Below, one piece after another: positions 46,733 through 55,691 of a DNA stretch of 60,258 nt (position 1 is its first letter; each line of letters begins with the position of its first letter). The stretch is taken from contig LGFL01000006.1 of NCBI GenBank assembly GCA_001508855.1, positions 1-60,258 of the forward strand. Reading direction: 5' to 3'. This stretch comes from Thermoanaerobacterales bacterium 50_218. Lineage in GTDB: Bacteria > Bacillota > DSM-12270 > Thermacetogeniales > Thermacetogeniaceae. Made by a program: the position numbers and the translations under genes. The notes under the pieces are model-generated. The model was not told the origin of the DNA and made no database searches. It saw only the letters and a program-made list of their open reading frames with translations.

Positions 46733-47575
46733 ATGGACAGAGAACAACCTGCAGAAAACCAACTGATCCAGGATCTGCGTAGTAATCGGCTCAGTCATGC
46801 TTACCTGTTTCTGGGGTCAAATCTGGAGGAAAAAAAAAGAGAGGCCTTTTTTTTGGCAAAAGCTCTTCTCTGCACCAATCTCCAGCAAGGGAAACCGTGT
46901 CAGGTTTGCTATTCCTGCCGCGCTTTTGCCCGGCAAGTTCATCCAGATTTTCACCTACTCGAGGCTCGACGAGCATCCCTGAAAATTGATCAAGTAAGGG
47001 AATGGGAGCCATTTTTCGGGTTTCGCCCAATTGCTGGCAGGAATCAGGTTTTTATGATCATCGCCCCGGAACGGCTTACCCTTCCTGCTGCCAACAGCCT
47101 CTTGAAAATTCTCGAGGAACCACTACCACAGACCGTCTTTGTGCTGGTTACTGAAGACGACCGCACCCTTTTGCCGACGATCGTTTCCCGGTGTCGGGTG
47201 ATCGCTTTTCGAGGGCCCTCTAGGGAAAGCACTTCTGCTACTGAAACGAAAAGTGACTACACTTCCGTTTACCAACTCCTCTGGAAAGGGAAAAGGGCTG
47301 AACTATTGAGGGAGATCAGGCTTTTGGGACAGGAACGACAGAAAGCCGAGAAATTGCTCGAGTTTCTCTCCCGCCATCTGGAACAATATTACAATACCCG
47401 GAAGCGCCAAGTTGGGAATAATCCTAAGTGGAGGGTTCTCCTTTTGCAGGTCCTCGAATGTATCCACCTTCTCTTGCAGGGCAGGCGTTACCTGGAGGAA
47501 AACCTTCAAGTTTCCCTCGTTCTGGTGACTGTTCTCACTGAGGTGCAGAAGAGGCTTCAGAAACTCCAACTTTGA
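46733..47575 (+). CDS. holB: DNA polymerase III subunit delta prime
   Basis: A 280-residue clamp-loader subunit. The P-loop position reads LFLGSNLEEKKREAF, lacking the GKT of active ATPases as expected for delta prime. The zinc module is CTNLQQGKPCQVCYSC, and PTIVSRCRVIAF holds the SRC motif. ATG 46733 follows GAGGCAGG, 17 bases after tmk. Confidence 0.9.
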   Translation: MDREQPAENQLIQDLRSNRLSHAYLFLGSNLEEKKREAFFLAKALLCTNLQQGKPCQVCYSCRAFARQVHPDFHLLEARRASLKIDQVREWEPFFGFRPIAGRNQVFMIIAPERLTLPAANSLLKILEEPLPQTVFVLVTEDDRTLLPTIVSRCRVIAFRGPSRESTSATETKSDYTSVYQLLWKGKRAELLREIRLLGQERQKAEKLLEFLSRHLEQYYNTRKRQVGNNPKWRVLLLQVLECIHLLLQGRRYLEENLQVSLVLVTVLTEVQKRLQKLQL

Positions 47576-47591
47576 AGAAGGGAAGAGAAGA

Positions 47592-48314
47592 ATGGAAGAG
47601 GAACGGAGTTCGGAAAAGGTTGTTGTGGTCGGGGTGAGGTTCCGACCTGTGGGAAAAATTTATTACTTTAAGCCAGGTAATCTCCAGCTTCGGACGGGAG
47701 ACCACGTGATTGTGGAAACCGCTCGGGGGATCGAGTTTGGGAAGGTTGTCGTTGGACCCCGTGAGGTTCCTGTTGCCGAAACAGTTGCCCCACTGAAGGA
47801 AGTAATCAGGAAAGCGACTCTTGAAGACTGCGCCCGTGCTGAAGAAAATGTGAGGAAAGCAAGAGATGCTTTCGTCATCTGCCAGCAAAAAATTGCGGAA
47901 CATGGGCTTCCAATGAAATTGATAGAAGCTGAGTACACTTTTGACCAGGGGAAATTGTTGTTTTACTTTACTGCCGAGGGCAGAGTCGATTTTCGCGAAC
48001 TGGTGAAGGACCTGGCGTCAATTTTCAGGACACGGATCGAGCTACGCCAGATAGGGGTTCGCGATGAAGCCAAAATGGTAGGTGGACTTGGCCCCTGTGG
48101 TAGAGAGCTCTGCTGCTGTACTTGGCTGACAGATTTCGAACCTGTTTCCATTAGAATGGCCAAAGACCAAAATCTTTCCCTAAATCCCACTAAGATCAGT
48201 GGTCTCTGCGGGCGTTTGATGTGTTGCCTGAAATTCGAGTCGGTCCTTGTTGCCGAAGCTCTGGAGGAAGAAGACGAAGAAATCGTTGTCGAAGAGGAAG
48301 AGCAACACTTTTAA
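47592..48314 (+). CDS. YaaT/RicT family protein (PSP1 domain)
   Basis: A 240-residue PSP1-domain protein of the RicT (YaaT) family, which with RicA and RicF binds Fe-S clusters and affects RNase Y-dependent mRNA processing, competence and sporulation. The Cys-rich LGPCGRELCCCTWL and SGLCGRLMCCLKFE near residues 165-215 match. It ends in an acidic tail. ATG with GAAGGGAAGAGAAG upstream, 17 bases after holB. Confidence 0.92.
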   Translation: MEEERSSEKVVVVGVRFRPVGKIYYFKPGNLQLRTGDHVIVETARGIEFGKVVVGPREVPVAETVAPLKEVIRKATLEDCARAEENVRKARDAFVICQQKIAEHGLPMKLIEAEYTFDQGKLLFYFTAEGRVDFRELVKDLASIFRTRIELRQIGVRDEAKMVGGLGPCGRELCCCTWLTDFEPVSIRMAKDQNLSLNPTKISGLCGRLMCCLKFESVLVAEALEEEDEEIVVEEEEQHF

Positions 48315-48340
48315 GGAATAGCACAAGGGGGAATAAGGGC

Positions 48341-49231
48341 TTGGAACTGGACAACTGTAATGATTCCTCTGGGAGGGGAGGGGTTCTCTATCTCTGCGGG
48401 ACACCCCTCGGCAATCTGGAGGACATTACCTTGAGGGTCTTGCGGGTACTCAAAGAGGTTGACCTGATCGCTGCTGAGGATACTAGAAGAACTCGTAAAC
48501 TTCTGGCTCACTATGGCATTTCCACACCCCTTACCAGCTTTTATGAATTCAATCAGAAGCAGAAAATCCCGTTCTTGTTGTCTGAACTCAAAAAGGGTAA
48601 GTCTATTGCCCTGGTCACAGATGCCGGAATGCCGGGTGTCGCTGATCCTGGTTACCTCTTAGTTAAGGCGGTTCTTGAGCAGGGTTATCGTGTTGAGGTT
48701 GTTCCTGGTCCCTCGGCAGTGATTGCTGCCCTTGTCGTTTCTGGTTTCTCTCCCTATCCTTTTTATTTTCAGGGTTTTTTACCAAGGCAGGAAAAAGCGC
48801 GTCGGGAGCTTCTGAGAGAACTCAAAGAAGAGCCCAGAACCGGAGTCTTCTTTGAGGTGCCCCACAGGCTTTCTGAAACCCTCGAAGATTTTCGGGAAAT
48901 TTGGGGTGGTGAGCGCAAGGTTGCCGTTGCCAGGGAGCTTACCAAGCAGTTTGAAGAGGTAGTACGGGGGACGTTTGCCGAGGTCATTGCCCACTTTGCG
49001 GAGAACCCTCCCCGCGGCGAACTGACCCTGGTGACTGAAGGCCTTTCTGAAGAAAGAGGTAGAAACGGGGAGGTGCTCCTTCAGAATCCTGGGGCCGTCG
49101 TGAGTGCTGTTGAGGCTCTCGTCAAGGCCGGGGTAGAAGTGCAAACAGCTTTAAAGGCGGTGGCAAAGGCTCTCGGCGTTTCCAAAAGCGAGGTCTACAA
49201 GGTTTACAAAAAAGGTTTTTCTAAAAATTAA
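48341..49231 (+). CDS. rsmI: 16S rRNA (cytidine-2'-O) methyltransferase RsmI
   Basis: A 296-residue RsmI, modifying C1402 of 16S rRNA. GTPLGNLEDITLRVLRVLKEVDLIAAEDTRRTRKLL and ALVTDAGMPGVADPGYLLVKA, VVPGPSAVIAALVVSGF and FFEVPHRLSETL are family motifs. TTG 48341 lies ten bases after AAGGGGG. The yabA and yabB genes usually between yaaT and rsmI are absent. Confidence 0.94.
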   Translation: MELDNCNDSSGRGGVLYLCGTPLGNLEDITLRVLRVLKEVDLIAAEDTRRTRKLLAHYGISTPLTSFYEFNQKQKIPFLLSELKKGKSIALVTDAGMPGVADPGYLLVKAVLEQGYRVEVVPGPSAVIAALVVSGFSPYPFYFQGFLPRQEKARRELLRELKEEPRTGVFFEVPHRLSETLEDFREIWGGERKVAVARELTKQFEEVVRGTFAEVIAHFAENPPRGELTLVTEGLSEERGRNGEVLLQNPGAVVSAVEALVKAGVEVQTALKAVAKALGVSKSEVYKVYKKGFSKN

Positions 49232-49258
49232 ACCCCCGTCTGCTGGGAGGCGGGGGTT
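49219..49258 (-). terminator. Terminator of abrB, between convergent genes
   Basis: On the minus strand AACCCCCG ... CGGGGGTT-type pairing (AACCCCCGCC with GACGGGGGTT) is followed by TAATTTTTAG. It overlaps the last codons of rsmI. Confidence 0.6.
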
Positions 49259-49286
49259 CCGAAGAGTGTGGGTTACCTGAGAAACC

Positions 49287-49559
49287 TTAAGAGACCTCTG
49301 CTGTTTCGAGTTGCGCGATTTCTTTGGCGAGAGCTCGGGCGCAATCCACGCAAATGTTTTTACCCCGGAAGTGGTGGATGTTATCAGCGTTACCGCAGAA
49401 GATACAGGCAGGCTCGTACTTTTTGAGAATGATTTTTTCTTTGTCAACATAGATCTCCAGAGCGTCTTTTTCGGCGATTCCTAAGGTCCTCCGTAGTTCG
49501 ATGGGAATGACTACCCTCCCGAGCTCGTCCACTTTGCGGACAACACCTGTCGACTTCAT
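49287..49559 (-). CDS. AbrB family transition-state regulator
   Basis: A 90-residue AbrB-like DNA-binding protein. The swapped-hairpin N-terminal domain MKSTGVVRKVDELGRVVIPIELRRTLGIAEKDALEIYVDKEKIILKKY is intact and CIFCGNADNIHHFRGKNICVDC follows, as in AbrB. ATG with AAGGAGGGAGAGG. It is the only minus-strand gene right of oriC, in the same place as abrB in B. subtilis. A SpoVT role is less likely given the length. Confidence 0.9.
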   Translation of the reverse strand: MKSTGVVRKVDELGRVVIPIELRRTLGIAEKDALEIYVDKEKIILKKYEPACIFCGNADNIHHFRGKNICVDCARALAKEIAQLETAEVS

Positions 49560-49606
49560 GCTCCTCTCCCTCCTTAGGTTTAATTCGACAATATTCGCCA
49601 GCCAAA

Positions 49607-49635
49607 AGCATACCAGGTCTTCCAGGATAAGTCAA
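49607..49635 (-). promoter_or_regulatory. Candidate promoter for abrB
   Basis: On the minus strand TTGACT and TATGCT are 17 bp apart, about 50 bases before the abrB ATG. Confidence 0.6.
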
Positions 49636-49684
49636 CCTCTGTTAAAATTTTTTATCTTGTCCAAGCTTATTATTTTTTTTCCTG

Positions 49685-49693
49685 TGGTATAAT
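49685..49693 (+). promoter_or_regulatory. Extended -10 promoter for metG
   Basis: TGGTATAAT, a perfect -10 with TG extension, 57 bases before the metG start. The -35 position is T-rich and weak. Confidence 0.55.
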
Positions 49694-49749
49694 AAAACCT
49701 TGAGAAAATTTAATCCTGCGAAAGGAGCGGAGCCAGCTAGGGCGAGGAA

Positions 49750-51705
49750 ATGAGTGCGAAGGTTTTTTACATCACGACTCCGATCTATTATCCCAGTGAT
49801 AACCTCCACATCGGCCACGCCTACACCACTGTGGCTGCTGATTGCCTTGCTCGCTACAAGCGGATGAAGGGTTATGATGTTTTTTTCCTCACAGGTTCTG
49901 ATGAGCACGGACAGAAGATCGAGCGCAAGGCACGGGAAAAGGGAATGGAGCCACAGGCGTATGTTGACAAGATCGTTGCAGGTTTCAAACACCTGTGGGA
50001 AAAGTTGCACATTTCCTACAATGATTTCATCAGAACGACAGAACCTCGTCATCAGGCTGCAGTGCAGGCCCTGTTCCAGAAGCTTTATGATCAGGGCGAT
50101 ATTTACAAGTCGACTTATGAAGGCTGGTACTGCACACCTTGTGAGACCTTCTGGCTGGAGCGCCAGCTTGTTGATGGCAATTGTCCTGATTGCGGGCGTC
50201 CGGTAGAGCTTCTGAAAGAGGAAAGCTACTTTTTCCGTCTTTCCAAATACCAGGATCGGCTCCTCCAGTATATTGAAGAACACCCAGAGTTCATCCAGCC
50301 TGTCTCCAGGCGCAATGAAATGATCAACTTCATCAAAGGTGGACTCGAAGACCTCTGCGTTTCCAGAACTACGTTCAAGTGGGGAGTTCCTGTGCCCTTC
50401 GATTCTGGTCATGTGGTTTATGTCTGGTTTGATGCCCTGATCAACTACATCTCTGCTCTCGGCTGGCATGAAGGCGACCCCCGCTTTGAGCACTACTGGC
50501 CACACGCCCACCACCTTGTGGGTAAGGATATTGTCCGCTTTCACACAGTGATCTGGCCGATCATCCTGATGGCGGCAGGCCTTCCATTGCCCTCCCAGGT
50601 TTTCGGGCACGGCTGGCTCTTGTTGGAAGGGGGAAAGATGTCCAAGTCATTTGGCAATGTTGTTGATCCCTTGGTTCTCATTGAGCGCTATGGTGTCGAT
50701 GCCGTGCGTTACTACCTTTTGAGAGAACTGCCTTACGGTGGTGATGGCTACTATAGTGAGGAAAGTCTTGTGGAAAGGATCAACAACGACCTGGCCAATG
50801 ACCTGGGCAATCTGATCAGTCGCACCTTCGGGATGCTGGAGAAGTACTGGGGTGGAGTGCTTCCCGAGCCAGGAGTTTCCGAAGCTGTAGACTCTGATTT
50901 GGTCAATGTTGTCAGGGAGACGAAAAAGGAACTGGAGCGCCAACTGGAGCGGTTTGACTTCAGTGGTGCACTTGCTGCCATCTGGAGACTTGTACACAGG
51001 GCAAACCGATATGTGGATGAAACCACACCCTGGAACCTGGTGCGTGACCCGGCAGGAAAACCGCGCCTGGCAACTGTGCTCTACAACCTGAGTGAAGTGG
51101 TCCGGATTCTGACCATCTGGTGCACTCCCTTTATGCCTGTATTTCCGGGAAAGGTCTGGGAGCAATTAGGGATTCAAGATCAGCAGGAGTTGCACACCTG
51201 GGAGAGCACTGAGAATTGGGGACAGTTGCCTCCAGGTTTGCGAGTGAAGCGGGGACCAGGGCTCTTTCCGCGCGTTCAGCGGGAGAAGGTCTTGGAAGTT
51301 GCTGGCAATCAGGCTGCAGGGACGCAAGCAGAGACACCTGCTTCTAGCCATCTTGCCCCTGAGAAGGTCCCTGCTCTCAAACCCCAGATTTCCATTGATG
51401 ATTTTGCTAAGATTGACCTTAGGGTTGCTCTTGTGAAGAAAGCGGAAAAGGTCAAAGGAGCTGACCGTTTGCTGCAACTGGAGGTCGACCTTGGTGGAGA
51501 AGAACGCACAGTTGTTGCTGGGATCGCCCAGTTTTACAAGCCCGAGGAGATTATCGGGAAGAAAGTTGTTTTGATCGCCAACCTGTCTCCTGCGAAAATC
51601 AGGGGGATCACTTCCCAGGGGATGATTCTGGCAGCAGTGGGTGAGGGAGAAACAGGTGTGCTCACTGTAGACAAAGACCTGCCAGCAGGGACACCTGTCC
51701 GCTAA
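49750..51705 (+). CDS. metG: Methionyl-tRNA synthetase
   Basis: A 651-residue class I MetRS. TTPIYYPSDNLHIGHAYTT contains the HIGH motif; CTPCETFWLERQLVDGNCPDCGRPV is the zinc knuckle; KMSKS is at GGKMSKSFGNV (about residue 297). A C-terminal tRNA-binding domain (IDDFAKIDLRVALVKKAEKVKGADRLLQLEVDLGGEERTVVAGIAQFYKPEEI) makes the dimer form. ATG start. The last gene cluster metG-tatD-yabE continues. Confidence 0.97.
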   Translation: MSAKVFYITTPIYYPSDNLHIGHAYTTVAADCLARYKRMKGYDVFFLTGSDEHGQKIERKAREKGMEPQAYVDKIVAGFKHLWEKLHISYNDFIRTTEPRHQAAVQALFQKLYDQGDIYKSTYEGWYCTPCETFWLERQLVDGNCPDCGRPVELLKEESYFFRLSKYQDRLLQYIEEHPEFIQPVSRRNEMINFIKGGLEDLCVSRTTFKWGVPVPFDSGHVVYVWFDALINYISALGWHEGDPRFEHYWPHAHHLVGKDIVRFHTVIWPIILMAAGLPLPSQVFGHGWLLLEGGKMSKSFGNVVDPLVLIERYGVDAVRYYLLRELPYGGDGYYSEESLVERINNDLANDLGNLISRTFGMLEKYWGGVLPEPGVSEAVDSDLVNVVRETKKELERQLERFDFSGALAAIWRLVHRANRYVDETTPWNLVRDPAGKPRLATVLYNLSEVVRILTIWCTPFMPVFPGKVWEQLGIQDQQELHTWESTENWGQLPPGLRVKRGPGLFPRVQREKVLEVAGNQAAGTQAETPASSHLAPEKVPALKPQISIDDFAKIDLRVALVKKAEKVKGADRLLQLEVDLGGEERTVVAGIAQFYKPEEIIGKKVVLIANLSPAKIRGITSQGMILAAVGEGETGVLTVDKDLPAGTPVR

Positions 51706-51748
51706 ACTGTTTGGAATCTGTGAGGATCTTCAAAGGAGCTTAAAAAGC

Positions 51749-52540
51749 ATGGAAAAAGCAAAGCAGCTTTCTCTCATTGATACCCATGCCCACCTCACTG
51801 ATCCTGAATATGATGAGGATCGCTTTGAGGTCATCGCCAGGGCGCAGGATGCAGGTTTGGAGAAAATCATCTGTGTCGGGTACGAGATCACTTCCTCGCG
51901 GCGGGCGGTAGCCCTTGCCGAGGAATACGAATGCCTTTATGCTGCTATCGGAGTTCACCCCCATGATGCTGCCCAGGTTACTGAGCGCGCCTGGGACGCT
52001 CTGCGGATCCTTGCGGGGATGGAGAAGGTGGTTGCTATAGGAGAAATCGGGCTCGATTTTTACCGTAACCTTTCTCCCCCCCAGGTTCAGGAAAAGGTGT
52101 TCCGCAAGCAGCTCGAGCTTGCTTGTGAGCTGCAGCTTCCGGTGATCATTCATGATCGTGAAGCTCATCAAGACGTCTTAAGGATCTTGAAAGAGTTCCC
52201 TGAGGCACCTGGTGTCGTTATTCACTGCTTTTCCGGAGACCTGCAGATGGCAGAGGAATGCCTGGTAAGAGGCTACTACATTTCAATCGCAGGGCCGGTT
52301 ACTTTTCCGAAAGCGAAAAAACTGGAAGATGTGGTCAAGTCTTTTCCCCTTGAGCGCTTGCTTCTGGAGACCGATTGCCCTTATCTGGCTCCCCAGCCCT
52401 GGCGGGGAAAGCGTAATGAGCCTGGTTATCTCCCTGCAATCGCCGAGGCTGTTGCCAGGATTAAAGGAGTTTCCCTTGAGGAAGTAGCTGCTACCACGAC
52501 AGAAAATGCGAGGCGCTTTTTCGGGTTGCCTTCTGTTTGA
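51749..52540 (+). CDS. TatD family metal-dependent hydrolase (YabD-like)
   Basis: A 263-residue TIM-barrel hydrolase. LIDTHAHLTDPEYDEDR (metal HxH), AIGVHPHDAAQVTE, AIGEIGLDFYRNLSPPQVQ, IIHDREAHQDVLRIL and LLETDCPYLAPQPWRGKRNEP are in order. TatD proteins are DNA exonucleases or deacylases. ATG after AAAGGAGCTT. Confidence 0.92.
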   Translation: MEKAKQLSLIDTHAHLTDPEYDEDRFEVIARAQDAGLEKIICVGYEITSSRRAVALAEEYECLYAAIGVHPHDAAQVTERAWDALRILAGMEKVVAIGEIGLDFYRNLSPPQVQEKVFRKQLELACELQLPVIIHDREAHQDVLRILKEFPEAPGVVIHCFSGDLQMAEECLVRGYYISIAGPVTFPKAKKLEDVVKSFPLERLLLETDCPYLAPQPWRGKRNEPGYLPAIAEAVARIKGVSLEEVAATTTENARRFFGLPSV

Positions 52541-52630
52541 GATTAGCGGGAACCCTTCTTTTCAGGTATAAGCAGGGCTTTATTGGGAAATAATGGTGAA
52601 AAGGCCCGACCTGGAAAGGAGGGGTTTTTA

Positions 52631-53578
52631 TTGCCAAAAAGAAGGAAATTCCGGTACATCCTCTTAGTGTCTCTTCTGGTTGTTCTGGTTTTCAGCGGGT
52701 GTGGCCTTGTCCAGGCAAACGGTTATCCCCTTCCCGCTTTTGGGAATCTATGGAAAGATTTTTTCGAGAACAAGGTGTTTTCTGAGTCTTCTCGCTCGGT
52801 TCAGCTCGGGCTTGGTTATGTTAAAGGAAGGGGTTTTTTCCTGCAGGTTTTTCAGGAAACACCTGTAAAAATTGTCGTCGATGGGACAACCCTTTACACT
52901 CGGGCTTTTCTGCCCTCAGTGGAAGACCTCTTAGAAGAAAGTGGTGTTGAGCTTGGGGAAAAGGACCGCGCCGAGGCGAAAATCGTTACTGGTGAAGGGG
53001 AGATCCCGGAGATTCGGGTGATTCGAGTTTGCACTCGGATTCTTACAGAAAAGGAAACGATCCCTGTTCCTGTGCACCGGATTTATGACCAAAGCCTGCC
53101 TTCCGGAAAAGCTGAGGTGCGGGCACAGGGAAGGCCAGGGGTGCTCCTGAAAAAGTTTAGAGTGGTCACCGAGAACGGCAAGGAGATAAGAAGAGAGAAG
53201 CTTGGCGAAGAGGTTATCCAGGAGCCTGAACCCAGAATCATCGCGGTTGGCCAGGGCTCTCAAGTGGCTTTGCAACCAGCGGCTTCCAGCAGGTTTGATG
53301 GTAGAAAGGTGCGCCAGGTAATGACAATGGTGGCCACAGCCTACACCTATACAGGTAATCCGACTGCCAGTGGTGTCTGGCCTTATGTGGGTGGAGTGGC
53401 AGTTGACCCCGAGGTAATTCCCCTTGGCTCCAGGCTTTACATCGAAGGATATGGCCCCGCAGTGGCGGTTGACACCGGGGGGTTGATTAAGGGAAACCGC
53501 GTTGACGTGTTTTTCAAAACCGCCGAGGAGTGCTTTCAATGGGGGAAACGCAAGGTCAAGGTTTATATTCTTGAGTAG
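52631..53578 (+). CDS. YabE-like protein: DUF348, G5 and 3D domains (first copy)
   Basis: A 315-residue exported protein. A membrane helix (YILLVSLLVVLVFSG) near residues 12-26 is followed by CG, a weak lipobox. A ubiquitin-like DUF348 domain (TPVKIVVDGTTLYTRAFLPSVEDLLEESGVEL) and a G5 domain precede the C-terminal 3D domain (VAVDPEVIPLGSRLYIEGYGPAVAVDTGGLIKGNRVDVFF), like Rpf/YabE cell-wall lytic proteins. TTG 52631 follows AAAGGAGGGG. Confidence 0.88.
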   Translation: MPKRRKFRYILLVSLLVVLVFSGCGLVQANGYPLPAFGNLWKDFFENKVFSESSRSVQLGLGYVKGRGFFLQVFQETPVKIVVDGTTLYTRAFLPSVEDLLEESGVELGEKDRAEAKIVTGEGEIPEIRVIRVCTRILTEKETIPVPVHRIYDQSLPSGKAEVRAQGRPGVLLKKFRVVTENGKEIRREKLGEEVIQEPEPRIIAVGQGSQVALQPAASSRFDGRKVRQVMTMVATAYTYTGNPTASGVWPYVGGVAVDPEVIPLGSRLYIEGYGPAVAVDTGGLIKGNRVDVFFKTAEECFQWGKRKVKVYILE

Positions 53579-53615
53579 GATTAGACCAGGGATGGCTGAT
53601 TGAAAGGAGTCCTTA

Positions 53616-53684
53616 TTGGTTTACTGGGGTAGAGATTTTCGTGAACCTGAGGAATGGCTAAGAAGAAGGAGAAAAAGAGGATGA
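53616..53684 (+). CDS. Tiny ORF, 22 basic residues
   Basis: TTG 53616 follows AAAGGAG at good spacing and encodes VYWGRDFREPEEWLRRRRKRG before a stop. It lies alone between the two YabE-like genes. No family is known to me; it may be chance. Confidence 0.2.
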   Translation: MVYWGRDFREPEEWLRRRRKRG

Positions 53685-53785
53685 TGTAGAAGTCTAAATT
53701 CATTGTTGAGCATGTTTAGTTTTTCAAAGCGATTTTCCTGGATGTTGTTTTTTGGCTTGGGAAGACTGGAAAAGGGTGAAGACTT

Positions 53786-54751
53786 GTGGTATCGACGAAT
53801 AAGCGGTGGGTCCAGCTGGTTTTTGCTTCCTGTCTAGCAGGAGCAATGGCCTTGGTGTCTCTTGCTTGTGCCAAGCAGGAGGTCGTGATTAAGGTTGATG
53901 GCAAGGTCATTCGCCACCAAACCTTGCAGCACCTCGTCGGTTCGGTTCTCCAGGAGGCAGGAGTTGTCCTACAGCCTGCTGATGTGGTAGAGCCATCTCG
54001 TGGGTTTCTGGTCAGGAATGGCCTGGAGATCGTCGTCCACCGTGCCCTGAAGGTAGAGATCCAAGTCGATGGGGAGAAACGCGTTGTTTTTACCCAACCA
54101 ACTTCAGTGCAAAAGGTTTTGGAAATGGCAGGTATTCACCTTGGGAGGCAGGATCAGGTTGATCCGCCTCTCGACAGGTTTCTGAGAGAGGATGCCCTGG
54201 TTAAGGTAACCAGGGTGACTGAAGAGATTGTTACTGAGAAGTATTTCCTTCCAGCTCCTGTTGAGAGAAGGCCTGACCCTTCGCTTGAGCGGGGATGTAG
54301 CCGGGTGCTCAACTCTGGGGAACCCGGAGAGGGGGAAAGGGTCGTTAAGGTGGTGTATGCTGATGGAAAGGAAATTAAAAGGGTGGTTATCCAAGACCGC
54401 GTGGTGCGCCCTCCAAAAAGCAAGGTTGTGGCTTACGGGACCCTCGACACCATTTCCCGGGGTGGTCAAACCTTCAAGTTTCGCCAGATGATCGAAGTTG
54501 TGGCTACAGCCTATGGTCCCTCGGTAGGGAAGTACACAGCAACAGGCCACCGGGTGCAGCGGGGAATTGTTGCAGTTGACCCCAGGGTGATTCCTCTGGG
54601 TAGCAGGCTTTACATCGAGGGGTATGGTTTTGCGAGAGCTCTTGATGTAGGAAGTTCGATCAGAGGGAATAGGATCGATGTTTTCTTTGAATCTGAGGCC
54701 ACCTGCCGCAAGTGGGGGCGGAGGAGGGTAAAGGTGTACATCCTGGAATAA
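53786..54751 (+). CDS. YabE-like protein: DUF348, G5 and 3D domains (second copy)
   Basis: A 321-residue exported protein with a signal segment (WVQLVFASCLAGAMALVSLACA), two DUF348 repeats (VVIKVDGKVIRHQTLQHLVGSVLQEAG and VEIQVDGEKRVVFTQPTSVQKVLEMAG), G5 and a C-terminal 3D domain. In the 3D domain the usual DTGG reads DVGSSIRGNRIDVFF, so the motif is altered next to the first copy. GTG start after AAGGGTGAAG. The rnmV gene expected before ksgA is missing. Confidence 0.88.
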   Translation: MVSTNKRWVQLVFASCLAGAMALVSLACAKQEVVIKVDGKVIRHQTLQHLVGSVLQEAGVVLQPADVVEPSRGFLVRNGLEIVVHRALKVEIQVDGEKRVVFTQPTSVQKVLEMAGIHLGRQDQVDPPLDRFLREDALVKVTRVTEEIVTEKYFLPAPVERRPDPSLERGCSRVLNSGEPGEGERVVKVVYADGKEIKRVVIQDRVVRPPKSKVVAYGTLDTISRGGQTFKFRQMIEVVATAYGPSVGKYTATGHRVQRGIVAVDPRVIPLGSRLYIEGYGFARALDVGSSIRGNRIDVFFESEATCRKWGRRRVKVYILE

Positions 54752-54756
54752 AGCGG

Positions 54757-54783
54757 AACCACCCTGCAAGGGGTGGTTTTTAT
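54757..54783 (+). terminator. Terminator after the second YabE-like gene
   Basis: AACCACCC (54757-54764) pairs with GGGTGGTT (54771-54778), followed by TTTTAT. A TATAAT at 54788-54793, a likely -10 for ksgA, follows at once. Confidence 0.8.
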
Positions 54784-54813
54784 AGTGTATAATAGAGCCT
54801 GGAGGTACAATTG

Positions 54814-55686
54814 ATGACCAAGGGATTGACACCCACCGCCCTGCGGGTTCTTCTCGAGCGGTATGGATTGCGCCCCAAGAAAAGCCTCGGGCAGCATTTT
54901 TTATGGAAATCGGGTATTGTAGAAAAGATCGTGGATGCCGCCGAGATCGACAAGGATGATGTGGTTGTAGAAATTGGTCCTGGATTGGGTATCCTCACAA
55001 CTGCTTGTGCCCGCCGCGCCGGCCTGGTGATCGGAATCGAGCTGGATCAACAGCTTTTTCCAGTTCTCGAGGAAATTCTTTGTGAATTCGATAACGTGCG
55101 CTTGATCCCAGGGAATGCACTTGAAGTAGATTTTGACGAACTGGCTGCAGGGTTTTCTTCAGACTCTCTGAAACCTTACAAGGTTCTTGGTAACCTCCCT
55201 TACTACCTGTCGAGCCCTCTCTTATTGCGTTTACTCGAGGGAAACTTCCGAGCAGAGCTTTTTGTCTTCATGTTACAGCGAGAAGTGGCTGAGCGTCTTG
55301 TGGCTCGTCCTGGAGGGAAAAATTATGGTTCACTTTCAGTTGTTGTTCAGTATTACGCAGAACCAGAGCTTCTTTTTACTGTATCCAGGGATGCTTTTTA
55401 TCCCCCGCCACAGGTATCCTCGGCCGTAGTCAGGTTGCGCAAACGTTCCCAGCCCCCGGTCGAGGTGGATGAGTCGGTGTTCTTCCAGGTGGTGAGGGCG
55501 GCTTTTCGCTACAGGCGGAAGACTTTGCGGAATGCTTTGCTGGAGGGTGGTCTTCTGGAAGCAGGTGTGACCGAGGAGGTTTTCCAGAACTCTGGAATTG
55601 AGCCTTCTCGTCGGGGAGAAAGCTTGAGTCTGGCTGAGTTTGCTGCCATCGCCAATGCCCTCGCCTGCCCGGCGAAAAGGAGGTAG
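54814..55686 (+). CDS. rsmA: 16S rRNA dimethyladenosine transferase KsgA (RsmA)
   Basis: A 290-residue KsgA/RsmA that dimethylates A1518 and A1519 of 16S rRNA. PKKSLGQHFLW, VVEIGPGLGILTTACARRAG (SAM) and VLGNLPYYLSSPLLLRLL (catalytic NLPY) are present. ATG 54814 is eight bases after GGAGG; TTG 54811 is the alternative. Confidence 0.95.
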   Translation: MTKGLTPTALRVLLERYGLRPKKSLGQHFLWKSGIVEKIVDAAEIDKDDVVVEIGPGLGILTTACARRAGLVIGIELDQQLFPVLEEILCEFDNVRLIPGNALEVDFDELAAGFSSDSLKPYKVLGNLPYYLSSPLLLRLLEGNFRAELFVFMLQREVAERLVARPGGKNYGSLSVVVQYYAEPELLFTVSRDAFYPPPQVSSAVVRLRKRSQPPVEVDESVFFQVVRAAFRYRRKTLRNALLEGGLLEAGVTEEVFQNSGIEPSRRGESLSLAEFAAIANALACPAKRR

Positions 55687-55691
55687 GAACA

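Noticed and set aside
49642-50610. 322-residue minus-strand ORF opposite metG
   Set aside because: It is antisense to the catalytic domain of metG with no ribosome site or recognisable domain.
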